Below, one piece after another: positions 12,230 through 22,918 of a stretch of DNA of 64,000 nt. Both the position numbers and the translations under genes were made by a program. The first letter of the stretch is position 1. The number at the start of each line of letters is the position of its first letter. The notes beneath the pieces are model-generated. The model worked only from the letters and a program-made list of their open reading frames with translations. It had not been told where the DNA came from and ran no database searches. The stretch is from Phlyctochytrium arcticum (taxonomy: Eukaryota; Chytridiomycota; Chytridiomycetes; Chytridiales; Chytridiaceae), in contig JAHLKI010000012.1 of the NCBI GenBank assembly GCA_025602905.1, forward strand, positions 744,001-808,000, written 5' to 3'.

Positions 12230-13341
12230 TGCCGAAAAGGAAGCATGGTAGCGTGACACAGGTCAGTCCAACGATCAACGGAAGGTCAACGCAGCCCGGC
12301 TTCATGAGCACCAGCAAGCAACTGCAGCTGGCGAGTTTTGATGCCCCGTAACGTCCCGCATGTGGTTGGGGTGGACGGCTCGGGGAACGGCCACTTGCCC
12401 AGTTTTGGCTGGCAAGTGGTAAAACGACGTCGGTTTGCTTTGAACCTGTGGTATCCCCAAGGCCACAGTCTAACACCCGTGTCGCCGTTCCCAACCCTTT
12501 CTTGAACATTGTCTTATACGCATACCAGTACTAATTCGCTTCGCGCTTTCTCCTTTGGGCAGGAGCATCAAGACTTTCTGCCAAAACGCATTCACCAAAC
12601 TTCGATTTTCCGGCCGCTGTCCTTCCAGAAATATTTCAATTTTTCAGATGAAAGACTAGCAATGGGGGCTATCGATGGAGCGCTGGACTCGCTACTGACA
12701 CATTACTTGTCTATCAAGTCAAATGACGATTGCAAAAAAGCCAAAAGACAGGTGGCCACGCGGATGTACAATGCTTGCACTGCAGCCAAGCATCACCAAT
12801 ACCAGTGCGACTGTGATTGGACTGTTTACTGGGAAGGCTTGGCCGGGAACAACCAGTACATCTTTCTTTCCAACAAAACGGTTCGTAACTCTCAAGCCAT
12901 GCAAATGTTGAGATCGAAAGGACTGAGTTTCCGCAGATAATGTTTCAACTTTTTACGTAGTGGCTCCCGCCGGAAATAACTGGTGCTTTGCCGTAGAAGT
13001 GGGAAAGATATGTATCCCGAACGCTTGGAACGATGCGGTGCATTTAGGGTTTATTGAAGATGACTTGGATGTGCTATGTTTTGTATGGGTGCGTAGCTGG
13101 CATTTCTCGTCTTTGTCGATTAGGAAGCGCTCTGACAATCCCTTATCCGCAGAATTTGCACCGGAGAGAATCCCAGTTGGTGCATGTGCTTATGTCCAAA
13201 AAGACTGATAAGGAAGCTGAGGAGCCACGGCCAGCGCAGTCAGGATCGACTACGATCATGAACACCCCGACCGCCGCAAAGCGCCTGGCCAAAGAGAAGT
13301 CATCAAAACGCCCGACCCACATCATTCACAAAGGGAAATAG
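12230..13341 (+). pseudogene. Hypothetical coding blocks, probably a decayed or mis-spliced gene
   Basis: A pyrimidine/CACC-rich leader precedes an ATG at 12230 with a basic N terminus (MPKRKHGS). Later blocks read well as protein: 12662-12870 (a helical, cysteine-containing stretch with CDCDWTVYWEGLAGNN), about 12960-13080 (NNWCFAVEVGKICIPNAW) and 13151-13341 (a basic, alanine/lysine-rich end, KRLAKEKSSKRP, stop at 13339-13341). Blocks two and three are separated by in-frame stops, and no pair of splice sites keeps the frame across them. The last two can be joined by a clean intron at 13081-13150. No family was recognised. It may be an upstream part of a gene related to the nuclease-like gene that follows. 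Confidence 0.35.
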
Positions 13342-14424
13342 GTGAAGCATACCCGAAGTCGTTCTCATTAGGGTCGCCAGCCCCATTTCCCGACCATAAG
13401 GCCCTTTTCCGGTGATGTTTTTTTTAATTGCCGAGTTGCCGTGGATCAAGAGGATAGCGATCAGTACCGGTTGCTGAATGACAACTTGCATTGTCGGTAG
13501 TATTCTGGAACAAAAATGGTAGGAAGAAGGTAGATACGCATCCCGGATGATTCAGGCAAGCGATCATGAATCATACGGGTTGCCGGTGAAGCAGCTTGTC
13601 GTCATCTTGCAAAGTTTATTTGATTGTTTAAAAATACAACGCATACTACATCCAACCATTACCACAGATATTGCAGACTCTGCTGATGAACTAGCCATTT
13701 TTGAACACTTTCTACATGGTGCTCTGATTCTGGTATCTCAATTTAATATACACGTACCTCCCCGAAAAGGTTTGACAAAACATTGTATGGTACCAACCCG
13801 AACATGAATCATGATCGAGCGACGAGTAATGCTTATTATGCTTTCTGGGAGGATGTGTGATCTCTCAGCCATGATGGATAAGTATGCATGGAAATGGAGC
13901 ATCAGTATACTTGACTTGTTCTAAATTCTATAATGAGGATTTTGTCCATAACTGATCCACTCTCCGCACCAGTCCGCGCTGCATCTTTGTAGCGGTCTGG
14001 TTTTGCTGCGAACGGTTCACAAAGGCCGTCGATCAAAAGCAGACGTGAACGCCCTCAAATACGGAGGTTGCGGTGTTGGGACTGGCCTCACCGGTGGTGG
14101 ACACTGCTTGGTAGCACTTCTTCACGAGGATGGCAAGATCGGATATCGATTTAAATGGAAGGGACTTGTTTTCGGGTTTGGACCTTTGCAACAAGTGTCT
14201 TTCCTTCGTAGTACTTTCTGGCCCACCAACAGTGCAAAAAGACCATTGCTCCAGAAAGAGAGCTGCCGAGGCGAAAGCCAAGGTTTTTGTCATGCTGTGT
14301 CTTGGCATCACGCACTGACAATCCTCCAGGGCAGCGAACAACTTTCTGCTGTTTTCCCCAAGAGCACATTCCCCTGTTCATTCTTTTCTCCCAAAATGTG
14401 GAAAAGCGAAATGCGCAGCGACTG
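13342..14424 (+). other. Mostly non-coding; possible upstream exons of the next gene
   Basis: The first 650 bases hold nothing I can support. From about 14003 to 14290 a plus-strand frame reads well (RRSKADVNALKYGG, GHCLVALLHEDGKIGYRFKWK) and may be an N-terminal exon of the nuclease-like gene at 14425, but I could not fix its splice to that gene. Confidence 0.35.
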
Positions 14425-15426
14425 ATGTGGGGCAATATCGTTCAGGATCAGCTTGGCGTTTCCCAAAACAAGTGTCAGGTACTGACCAATCAGTTGTCGA
14501 ATTCCACAAATTTGTTGTACACTGCCGCCGCGGCGCAAGAGGAAAGCGCGGTCAATGACCAGTTCATCAAAGAGGTCACATTGTTGAATGGATCTGAGGA
14601 TTGGGATCGACATATCAAACTTAAATTTCTCTTGGCGTCTCGTTCGTTGTAAGTTCTCAGCCGAGCTTTATACTGGATTGCTTTCAGTTCTCACACATTG
14701 AGCAGTGCTCTGGCTACATGCAAGCAAGCGTGGCGAAAGTTCGAAGAGTTCAAAGAGGATGAGGACACGACCGTACATGTCTGGCTGCATGATCTACTGA
14801 CTGAAGTGTTCCACGGCGACAACCTCTACATATGCTGGGCCAATGGCGAGTCGGCCTCATCTCGACAACCTATGAAGGCATATGAGAGGAGTAGGAGTAC
14901 CGGGAAGAAACCAGATTTTGGAGTTTTCCAATACCGTTCGGAGACAGTATTTGGCGAATTTAAGAGATTCGGGGTTGCATCAGACTCAAACGCAGGAGTC
15001 GTCGACTTTCTCAAAGTAGCGGTTTTCTTGGTGGGCAGCACTAATTACAAAAAGCAGGTTGAGAAGCTATCCAATACACAAACAGTTGCTTTGCAGCGGA
15101 CTAAAGACACCCTTGACATTTACGATATGCGGTTGCGGTATGATGGTCTGTACGCGATGCGCCATTTGGCATCTTGCCGAGTGTCGCGGAGAGCGGCAGA
15201 CCTCGGTACTCTTGTGAACTTGTTCTCAGCTCTGTATGCGGTCAAATCGCAGGTGGAGACATCAGAATTTGTGGGCAACCCTTTTGAGGAAGACCTTGTC
15301 TCGGACGCCCGCTCTGCCGTTCACGACGCAGATTACACGCCGCCTCTCCACCCGACTCCTGTGAAAGCGACGCAACCATGCATTTCCAACCATCCCTTCC
15401 ATGTCGTATTTTCGAACGCTGTCTGA
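14425..15426 (+). CDS. PD-(D/E)XK nuclease-like protein of an early-diverging-fungus effector-type family
   Basis: Two exons, 14425-14648 and 14688-15426, are joined by a 39-base GT-AG intron that keeps the frame, giving about 320 residues from the ATG at 14425; an upstream exon is possible. The C-terminal half has a classical PD-(D/E)XK arrangement: PDF at 14911-14919 followed by GEFK with Glu at 14956 and Lys at 14962. Then come an alpha-helical segment (DFLKVAVFLVGS) and a strand-rich tail (LDIYDMRLRYDGLYAM). Such domains, common in Crinkler/CR-type proteins and in lineage-expanded genes of Mucoromycota and chytrids, are thought to cleave DNA or RNA; activity is not shown here. A core VHVWLHDLL then ANGESASS precedes the motif and is echoed in the gene at 23.3 kb. 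No signal peptide is visible. Confidence 0.65.
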
Positions 15427-16545
15427 TTGTGGTATGGCTGAGGGTAGCGATTTAAGGATACATCTTTATAAGACATCCAATAATTAGCACAAATATCTAC
15501 CGTCTTTGCAATATGCCGTTGTTTGCCAGTGACACCGTGGAGGAATATTTTTTCGGGCAAAGTTGCTTGAAGCAACGCGAGAGATCGAAGCGTAGGTCTA
15601 AATATTCGAATTGCTTTGTCCAAACGACCACAATCGGTACAACGGGTTGTAGTGACGTTTGTAGAGACTGTAAATAGAAATGTTTTGTGGGCGAATCAGG
15701 GCGATCGAGATTCAGATGGCCAAAGTAGACGGGAACGTTTTGTATTGTTCTGGGATGACTATCGATGCTTGATGCGCTCGTTCAGTAAGGATTGCAACCT
15801 TGCTTTCGAAGCGTTCAGAACGAAACATGGCCCATGTACTATCTGAAGCATTAACGAAGGCAAGATCTCGCGGGAGAAAAGTCTGCTAACTTCAGGGATT
15901 ATTCTCTAGAATGAAAACTCTGACCTGGTCATGAGCATATCCTACTGAAGGGCGAGATTTACTATATGATGACTCAGTTACAATATTGGCTCGAGTAAAC
16001 TTGTAGAGTACGATCCAGAATACTGTTCAAGTTAGTACGGGCAGATAAGTGCAAAAAAAGAATCTATATATCAACTTGTTTTTTTCTAAAGCCCAAAGAA
16101 ATGCGTGCACTGGACGATAGTTGCTCTGATTGGTATCCAGGACGATGCTGGACAAAGTACGTAAATTTAGATATCCTCCTTCAGGAGATTCTTGACAGAA
16201 AGACATGTGTATTGGATGCATTAAAACATATGAGGCAAAACTTCACTGTAGGTGACATTGCCGCCAGCATTTCCTCATCTCCTTCCAGTTCCTTTGTTAA
16301 AACTTGGGGGCATTTTCATAACTAAAGGACATACTCGAAGAGCCAGGGCCAGAGGGCCAGGCAAACCCCGCCAGCCAATCAGAGCGCATTGCTGATGACA
16401 CTCTGGTGCGCAGCCACGCTGACATCAATCGCCATGGCAACAAGATGCGACGCGCTCTGAGGACCCTCAACGTGACGGCAAAAAGATGGTTCCAAAAGAA
16501 GGCGGAAAAACCATGGGGCTCGGACGAAAGCGGGGCGGGAATCCC
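15427..16545. other. Intergenic, no supported gene
   Basis: No long credible frame on either strand. The final 250 bases are the upstream region of the flavohaemoglobin gene and end in a strong TATA box. Confidence 0.5.
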
Positions 16546-16553
16546 TATAAAAG
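16546..16553 (+). promoter_or_regulatory. TATA box of the flavohaemoglobin gene
   Basis: TATAAAAG is a near-ideal TATA box flanked by GC-rich sequence (CCC before, GGCCCCC after). It lies 138 bases upstream of the chosen ATG at 16691, leaving a leader of about 100 bases. Strong TATA boxes in fungi usually mark inducible genes, which fits a nitrosative-stress enzyme. Confidence 0.7.
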
Positions 16554-16690
16554 GGCCCCCGCTTGCTTCCCGCCGTAGACTTCCAGTTGGCAAAACCTAT
16601 ACCCCAACTTGAGTGAAAGGCAAGTATGGCAAAGCACGCGTTGGCAAGAAGGGAAATCCTGATTGTGATTTGGGTTGTTAGATTGGAGAG

Positions 16691-17983
16691 ATGCTACGGA
16701 CACGAATGATTCGAAGATGGGGGTCGGCCTTGGAGAGTCCTGGTCGCCGGTGTTTACATGCGACGTCAAATTGCCGTGCATTGACGCGCAGCCAGACGGA
16801 AATTGTCAAGTCTACCGCGCCGGTTCTCGCCGAGCACGGGATCGCGATTACAACCCATTTCTACAAACGCATGCTCAACAACCACCCCGAACTCAAAAAT
16901 GTGTTCAATAGTGCGCATCAGGCGACGGGAGCACAGCCTGCTGCCCTCGCCCACGCCGTCTGGGCCTATGCATCCAACATTGACAACTTGGGCGCCCTGT
17001 CATCGGCCGTATCCCGCATTGGCCACAAACACGCGAGTCTGGGCATCACACCTGACCAGTACCCCATTGTCGGTGAAAACCTGCTAGCTTCCATCAAAGA
17101 GGTGCTGGGGGATGCCGTAGATGACAAAGTCCTGGACGCGTGGACGGCCGCGTACCAGCAACTCGCCGACGTCTTCATCGGATTTGAACAAAACCTGTAC
17201 AAAACAGCTGCTGCCACTCCTGGTGGCTGGAACGGCTGGCGCAAATTCAAAATTGCCCGTAAAGTCCCGGAAAGCGACGAAATCACTTCCTTTTACCTTG
17301 AACCTCTCGACAAAAAATCCCTTCCACAATTTTCCCCCGGCCAATTCGTCAGTATCCGCCACTTTATTCCCGAACTCAGGGTTTACCAACCCCGCCAGTA
17401 CTCACTGTCCGATACCCCCAATGAATCTACATTTCGCATATCCGTCAAACGCGAAATGGCTGCCCAAAACCGGCCCGCTGGCCGCGTTTCCAATGTTTTG
17501 CACGCGTCTTTACCCGAGGGCTCTGAACTGGAAGTGAGTATGCCCTATGGCGACTTTACGCTGGATGTCAACGCCACCACTCCCGTTGTTCTCATCAGTG
17601 GCGGCGTGGGCCTCACCCCAATGATGTCTATGCTCCACACGGTCCTCCGCCAATCCCAAACCCGCCCTGTGGTGTTTGTCCATGCTGTCCGCAACAGTCA
17701 CGTCCACGCCATGAAATCTCACCTCTCTGAACTGGTAGCCGCCAATCCGCAAGTCTCCAAACTCATCTACTACGAAGAAGCGGGTCCTGATGACGTCCAG
17801 GGTAAAGACTACGACTACCAGGGCCGGGTCAAAATTGCGCAAGTCAAGGACAAGGTGATTGTGCCTGATGCTGATTATTACTTGTGCGGGCCGGTCCCGT
17901 TCATGAATCAGCAGCAGGAGGATTTGAAGGCTGCGGGCGTGCCTGCCGATCGTATACATTCTGAAGTTTTTGGCGCCGCCTAA
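16691..17983 (+). CDS. Flavohaemoglobin (nitric oxide dioxygenase) with mitochondrial-type leader
   Basis: It converts nitric oxide to nitrate using O2 and NAD(P)H. The single exon of 430 residues is complete. Residues 1-32 are arginine-rich with hardly any acidic residues (MLRTRMIRRWGSALESPGRR...) and absent from most family members, which begin near LTRSQ; they look like a mitochondrial targeting sequence. The globin domain (about 33-170) has the B10 Tyr (Y58), distal Gln (Q77) and proximal His (H114 in GHKHASL). The FAD-binding barrel (about 180-290) has RQYSLS at 235-240, and the NAD domain has GGVGLTPM at 304-311, with the usual CGPVPFM and a C-terminal EVFGA. It is intronless among intron-rich neighbours, consistent with the known bacterial origin of fungal flavohaemoglobins. 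A TATA box lies upstream. Confidence 0.95.
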   Translation: MLRTRMIRRWGSALESPGRRCLHATSNCRALTRSQTEIVKSTAPVLAEHGIAITTHFYKRMLNNHPELKNVFNSAHQATGAQPAALAHAVWAYASNIDNLGALSSAVSRIGHKHASLGITPDQYPIVGENLLASIKEVLGDAVDDKVLDAWTAAYQQLADVFIGFEQNLYKTAAATPGGWNGWRKFKIARKVPESDEITSFYLEPLDKKSLPQFSPGQFVSIRHFIPELRVYQPRQYSLSDTPNESTFRISVKREMAAQNRPAGRVSNVLHASLPEGSELEVSMPYGDFTLDVNATTPVVLISGGVGLTPMMSMLHTVLRQSQTRPVVFVHAVRNSHVHAMKSHLSELVAANPQVSKLIYYEEAGPDDVQGKDYDYQGRVKIAQVKDKVIVPDADYYLCGPVPFMNQQQEDLKAAGVPADRIHSEVFGAA

Positions 17984-18158
17984 TTCTAGACTTTGTACAA
18001 ACTTTCGCGTACATTTTTCACTGCTGACCATGGCATAAAACCACGCGTGTTGCTCTGTTTCATCTAAAAAAAAATGGTAACAATAACCAGGACAAACCGG
18101 AAAAAAAGCCGCAAAAGTGGATATCATACAAAGAAAAGGAAAACGTTGGTCAATAAAT

Positions 18159-18855
18159 TTACAGTAGTGGATCCGACGCCAATCCCGTTCGTCGCGCGCG
18201 TTTCTTCAACGAAGGCTGCCCGTTCACGGACGGCCGCCGCATATCTACACACACCCCGCCCGCATCTGGAATATCCGGGTTGATGTCGCATCCCAAGCCT
18301 GATTCGCAAAGTCGGAGAGGGCCGGCCACAAATGTCAGACAGGCCTCCCCTTCACCAACCTGTGGAGACCATGTCAGAAAAATGCAAGACGCACTTATCA
18401 AAAAGTGGGGATACGTACAAAGATGTATCCGGGCTGCTCTGCCTCGGGGGCCGTGGAGGTCGGGGTTTCAGTCCCCTCTGCATTAGCAAGAGTTGCTGGT
18501 GGTTCCGCCTACATCCCCACGCGTCAATCAATAACGAACAGTTCCATGTCTGCATCCACTTCTTACCGGAATCGCCTCCCTGGTCACCGCAACACTCTGC
18601 GAAGCCGACCTCGTAGGCTAAACTCCAAAGCGCGTTAATATCACGTACTCAAATTACACACTTTCCAATGCTTACCCGGGGCAAACAGACTCCAGTCGCG
18701 TCGGCCACATTGGACTGTTCAATGTAGCAAAACTGTTCAGCGGGGCAAGGTAGACCCAACAATCCGCCGCATGTAATTGTTTCTTGGGTTTTTGTTTGTG
18801 CTGTCACGGATCCAAGGAGAAGCGACAGGAGCGTGAATTTGAGTGGGGCGTACAT
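18159..18855 (-). CDS. Secreted cysteine-rich protein with two related modules
   Basis: Four exons on the minus strand, 18676-18855, 18567-18617, 18419-18508 and 18159-18359, have GT-AG boundaries and phase 0 throughout, giving 173 residues. Residues 1 to about 19 are a signal peptide (FTLLSLLLGSVTA). Module 1 (about 24-59) reads CGGLLGLPCP...FCYIE...GVCLP. A threonine/proline/glutamate-rich linker of about 45 residues follows. Module 2 (about 113-145) reads CLTFVAGPLRLCESGLGC...GGVCVD, repeating the Cys and Gly spacing of module 1. The tail carries a basic KKRARR run. The CGG..GLPCP..xxC pattern occurs in small extracellular fungal proteins that I associate with cell-wall or secreted functions. 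The role is unknown. The first exon alone also reads through to an early stop, so a single-frame view misses most of the protein. Confidence 0.75.
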
Positions 18856-19294
18856 GGTGAATGAGTATAGTCGCTTTTGATTTCGTGCACTGCCATGCAT
18901 ATTACTCTCACCGATCGCTTACCTACACAGGACGCGTGCGACAAACAATAGTTAGATCTTGACCTATCCCGCCAAAACAAGGTTACGTCTAAGTGCCATA
19001 GGTCTATCGCCATCAGACCTATTCAACTTGGGAATAAGTAAGCGATCTAACCGACGTCGACTTCACGAACTTTCAAAACACCTTGACCAAATGGAGAATT
19101 CAAATGTCCTTTATTTAAGCAGCAAGGGTGAAGGTGTAATAAGTTGAATCGTGATGAAAGAGATTTATTTAAAGTAGAGTAGAATAAATTAAAGTAAGGA
19201 TAAGAAAGAGTAGATACACAGTAAAGTAATGATAAAAATACGAAAGGGTAGCTGCAAATTGTTCAAAGGTCAAAGTCAGTGTCAAAAAAAAGCA
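18856..19294. other. Intergenic, nothing seen
   Basis: Short spacer between two minus-strand genes. It holds the upstream region of the secreted protein and the 3' region of the following family gene. The AAAGTAGAGTAGAATAAA-like purine-rich stretch around 19170-19230 is A/T-rich but shows no defined element. Confidence 0.5.
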
Positions 19295-20457
19295 TCATTG
19301 TTCTTCTTTCGCGGAAACGGCACTATTCAACCACTGGCGAACGTCAGTTTCTCCGGGTATTCGATCTCTGATGATGGCACGGACTCGTCGCTCTACACGA
19401 GCTTGTTCTGCGACAGCATCCTATAGTATCAAAACGAACTTGTTTTAGCATAAAATAAGCGCAAGATAGGCTTGGATTGCGAACCTTCAAGAAGAAGAGC
19501 ATGTCGAACACTTCTTGATAACAGTCCACCTCAGGCCACGATTTCGGAATGTCTGCGGTCTTCAGTTCCAAGCCAGTAAACTCGTTTGGTCCAGTAAGTG
19601 AGACTGCCACTAACGTCATGTGGTACTCTGTACAAAAGGTAAGTGACAATCAAAAACAAGAAGACATTCGGTCTTTGAAAAGCTTACGAGAAATGTGAAT
19701 GCCAAAGGATCGGATTTCCGAGATGCTATGTATCGGAGCATCCAGGAGATGCGCCAGACGGTATCGCAAACCGTCAATGGCTTCTGCGAAGGTATTTGTG
19801 TAGTCCTCCGGAGCGACAATCCGGACCGGTTCCCCGTCAACTTCCACAAAGACCATTTTGCTGTAATGTGTTGACTTGCCCAGGATGTCTACCGCATATG
19901 TTGCTGGCCCTGTTGCACCATTTAAATGACTGATGTCTTTCGTACCATCCGCATGCTTCTCAATCCATTCAAAGCGCAATACTGAAAAAGTACGCTCAAA
20001 ATGATTGAGCAGTGGTCCCAGACGGGTAATGATGAATCTCCGTTCGCCCCTGTACGCAACCCCTCCATTCGGAGAAAACTTCTCGGATGCCCAGAAATCA
20101 AAAAGAACCGCGCCAGCCCAGTGAACGTCCTTGTTTTCCATGCCGGGCGCATCCACTGCATTTGCAATGACGGTTGCGACGTTGTTACCTACGCAGACCT
20201 TGTCCACAAGCTCATCGACTGCCTCGGGGCAGCGACTATGACGCGCTGCCTGCATGTATTGAACATTCAAGTCCTCTGGGTCTGCAGCAGCTACCTGAGA
20301 CTGGCGTAAATATTTATATTCCACACCCAATCTGCAGCGATTTTGTCAAATTAAAGTCGCCAAATCATAATTTGCTCAAGTCTTAGGGCACTCACAAATT
20401 CTTCAGGTTCGTTTGGAGCCTTGCAATTGAGGACGCTTCTATTTCACTGAACAGCAT
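19295..20457 (-). CDS. Unnamed family protein, intact copy A
   Basis: Four exons on the minus strand, 20396-20457, 19688-20331, 19485-19627 and 19295-19420, keep the frame and give 324 residues. I cannot name the family. Visible features are HWAGAVLFDFW (about 90-100), FERTFSVLRFEWIEKH (about 130-145), a possible nuclease-like pair VDILGK then VFVEVDGEP (about 165-190), AEAIDGLRYRLAHLLDA, an ISEIRSFGIHI strand, and a second strand-rich half (MTLVAVSLTG, GLELKTADIP). The protein ends in an EQ.R.ER helix and VRQWL. The layout loosely resembles the PD-(D/E)XK-like proteins of early-diverging fungi, but the Lys of that motif is missing. No signal peptide is present. Two decayed relatives lie downstream with introns at matching places. 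Confidence 0.7.
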
Positions 20458-20809
20458 AGTCGTTTTTGGGCGCTTGATACCTAGTCGGTGGTGGTATTTT
20501 GTGTGGAAATTTTAGTGCGAGATGCAAAAGATTGCGAGATCGAGATGGATCTGCGCGTGAGAAATTTTTAACCACGAGCCAAAACACTGCGTAGCACTCG
20601 ACGGAATTTCGCTACATATACAGACGCTGCTCAAAATGTAGATGGACCAATAAATACATGCCAAAAATATCTCAGGAAAATAATCAAAAGAAGCACATTT
20701 GCCTCGGACTTGATTGCCATCCGTAATTTTTTCTTTCATTCTATAGTACAGACCAAACATGTCAGCCAGTATATATAGTCGCTAAGAACGAGGTTAAGTC
20801 TTCCTTTAC

Positions 20810-21430
20810 ACATCATTTCTGTCCTTTCACTTTCAAAGTCGGATCATTGTCCAACCATTCTCGGACGCGCCGGCACGAAGTTCTATTCTTCCTTGCTCCA
20901 AAATGGCATCCTGTACCAGCCAAAGGAATTGTTTAGCATAAAATACGGAAAAAAGGCTTGTACTGCAAACCTTTGAAAAGAACATTATATCAAACACTTG
21001 GCGATATGTTCTAACTTCGAGTATGGAATGTGCGCGGTCTTCAGTTCCAAGCAGTATATGCGTTTGGTCGGGTAGTTGAGACTGCAATCAATTTCATATG
21101 GTTCTCTGTACAGGGAGTAAGTAAGACATAGGAACAAGAGGATTATTTGGTCATTGGAAGCTTACGAAAAATGAGAATGGCAAAAGAGCGGAACTCCGAA
21201 ATGTTGTTTACTGGAGTATCTGGAAATCCTTTATACGCAATCGCCGCCCATCAATGGCTGCTGCCAAGATGTCGGTGTCCGTCTCGATTGAATAACTGTA
21301 ATTTTGCAAAGCAAATCATCAAAACTGATGACAGTCCCCCTCGAATGTTCAATCACGAAGAGTGACAAATCAGAGAGCAAGCAAGAGCCCAATCCCATAT
21401 CTTTGATGTTAGTATTAAACACTGCACAGC
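20810..21430 (-). pseudogene. Decayed copy B of the unnamed family
   Basis: Minus-strand blocks match the C-terminal half of copy A in order: LAAAIDGRRLRIKD (copy A AEAIDGLRYRL), NNISEFRSFAILIF (copy A SISEIRSFGIHI), an intron at the same place, HMKLIAVSTTRPN (copy A HMTLVAVSLTGPN), CLELKTAHIPYS (copy A GLELKTADIPKS), then DAILEQGRIEL and VREWLDNDP. At least two changes of frame are needed to read through, and the N-terminal half is missing or unrecognisable. It lies about 350 bases from copy A in the same orientation, as expected for a tandem duplicate. Confidence 0.75.
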
Positions 21431-21957
21431 TGACGGTCGAGCTATCAGCCCGTCTTGCGGACATCCCTCTATCTTGAAGGTCGACCATAATTTGAAAGGA
21501 CAAATAAAAATGAAAATTTTCAAAATGGCTCAAATGGGTACGAACAAGGATTAGGCAAAGAACAAGTGGAGGGGTACAAAATGATGCGTATGCAGCGACG
21601 GGCATACAAGGATGTGTGTTGAGGGATAGTATTACTGTCATATTACAAAAGTAACAGGCAGATCGCTATCTAGCGAAGGGAAGCACCAGATGGTCGAAGG
21701 CGATTATCGAACCTGTTTTGTGCCTTACGTCTCCACTGTCCCCGCATCACTGAGGTTGTCGTTACTAAATGCCATCTGCAACAAAAGTTGATGACTCTTA
21801 CCTCCTCCTAAAACTGTTGTGGTGGGGCGGCTCCCCTCTTGAAGTTCTAGTTCAATTCAGAATGACAGAATTAGAAGACGATAGAGAAGACGATAGAGAA
21901 AAATAGCAAACGAGCAACAATGATGAAGAGGGAAAATGTCCGGCGCCGCAAGTGTCA

Positions 21958-22096
21958 CGAAGGACAGTACTTCATGCTTTCCGAAAAGGCAGTATTCGCG
22001 GAAAGTGTGACACCCGCGACTTGGGGCAAGGCCAGTACTCGCTTAAGTTTCGTCAGGAAAAGGCAGTATTCTCCTTTCGAACCCTCGGACAGTAGA
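21958..22096 (+). repeat. Irregular array of GGCAGTATTCGC-like repeats
   Basis: The words GGACAGTACTTC, GGCAGTATTCGC, GCCAGTACTCGC, GGCAGTATTCTC and GGACAGTAG recur every 25 to 40 bases, alternating with TTTCCG/TTTCG words. This is too regular for chance and could be a decayed tandem array or a set of binding sites. It lies just upstream of the mariner fragment. Confidence 0.6.
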
Positions 22097-22178
22097 CAAC
22101 ATGGATGATGGTATGTACCTTCTTGATGTCCTCCTAGATTGCCACTTCAGATCTGCTAAACTGTCACGACGTGTCCGG

Positions 22179-22200
22179 ACGTGCGCCAGACGTGCGCCAG
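22179..22200 (+). repeat. Perfect tandem duplication of an 11-base unit
   Basis: ACGTGCGCCAG is present twice back to back, preceded by the related CGTGTCCGGACG. It is located between the repeat array and the mariner fragment. Confidence 0.8.
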
Positions 22201-22375
22201 GGAACTTCGATGCCAGCCAGATGCTAGCCTCGCTGAGGTAATCAGAGAGTTTTGACCAGATTCAAATTGTTGGAAAATTTCTGGACGCGTCAAACTAACA
22301 GGCCTTGACACACAAATCGACAGTAGTGATTTCATAGTCAATTTCCATAAAACATACACAAACAATCTTTGACCG

Positions 22376-22918
22376 ATGCCTCGCCAACCACACCCCAGAC
22401 GACCTCTGGGGGACATTGGAAACAATGTGGACCCCCCACCGAAACATCATCATCACTTGTCAGAGAAGGAGCGCTTTCAAATCGTTGCCCTGAAAGAAGA
22501 AGGTATTCCAGATAGCCGCATCTCTCAAAAGTACGGCATTCACTCCAGTACCATCTCTCGAGTCATGCAACGCGATAAGAACAATGAAACGATGGCAAGG
22601 AGGCCTGTGGAATCGCCTGCATCTGCGAACAAGGACACAATTCTGCCCGTTATCAAAGAGATTGTGGAGGAGCGTCCCTTCTTAACAAGGAAGCAAATTA
22701 AGGACGCATTGGCAAATGAAAACCCGGAGTTCATTGTCTCGGAGCGGACCATCAGTAGATGGATGCCATCTTTGAAGCTCGGAAGCCACATTGCCCGCTG
22801 GGTTACCAGATTGACAGCGGTGCATGCCAAAAAGCGCCTTGAGTGGTGTCAAGCACGGTTACATTTTTCGGTGGATGACTGGGCAACAGTTCTCTTCACC
22901 GATGAGTCCGCAGTATAG
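22376..22918 (+). mobile_element. Truncated Tc1/mariner transposase
   Basis: The frame opens at ATG 22376 and encodes 180 residues: a basic/His-rich start, a homeodomain-like HTH (SEKERFQIVALKEEGIPDSR then ISQKYGIHSSTISRVM, about residues 29-65), a second HTH region (TRKQIKDALANENPEF... ISERTISRW type) and the beginning of the catalytic domain, RLEWCQARLHF...W..VLFTDES. FTDES holds the first catalytic Asp. A stop at 22916-22918 follows immediately, and the rest of the DDE/D domain is absent, so the copy cannot be active. I found no terminal inverted repeats. The gene at 23.3 kb begins shortly afterwards in the same direction. Confidence 0.9.

Noticed and set aside
13547..13807. 86-codon plus-strand frame
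   Set aside because: No domain, no splice partner and low-complexity start; treated as chance.
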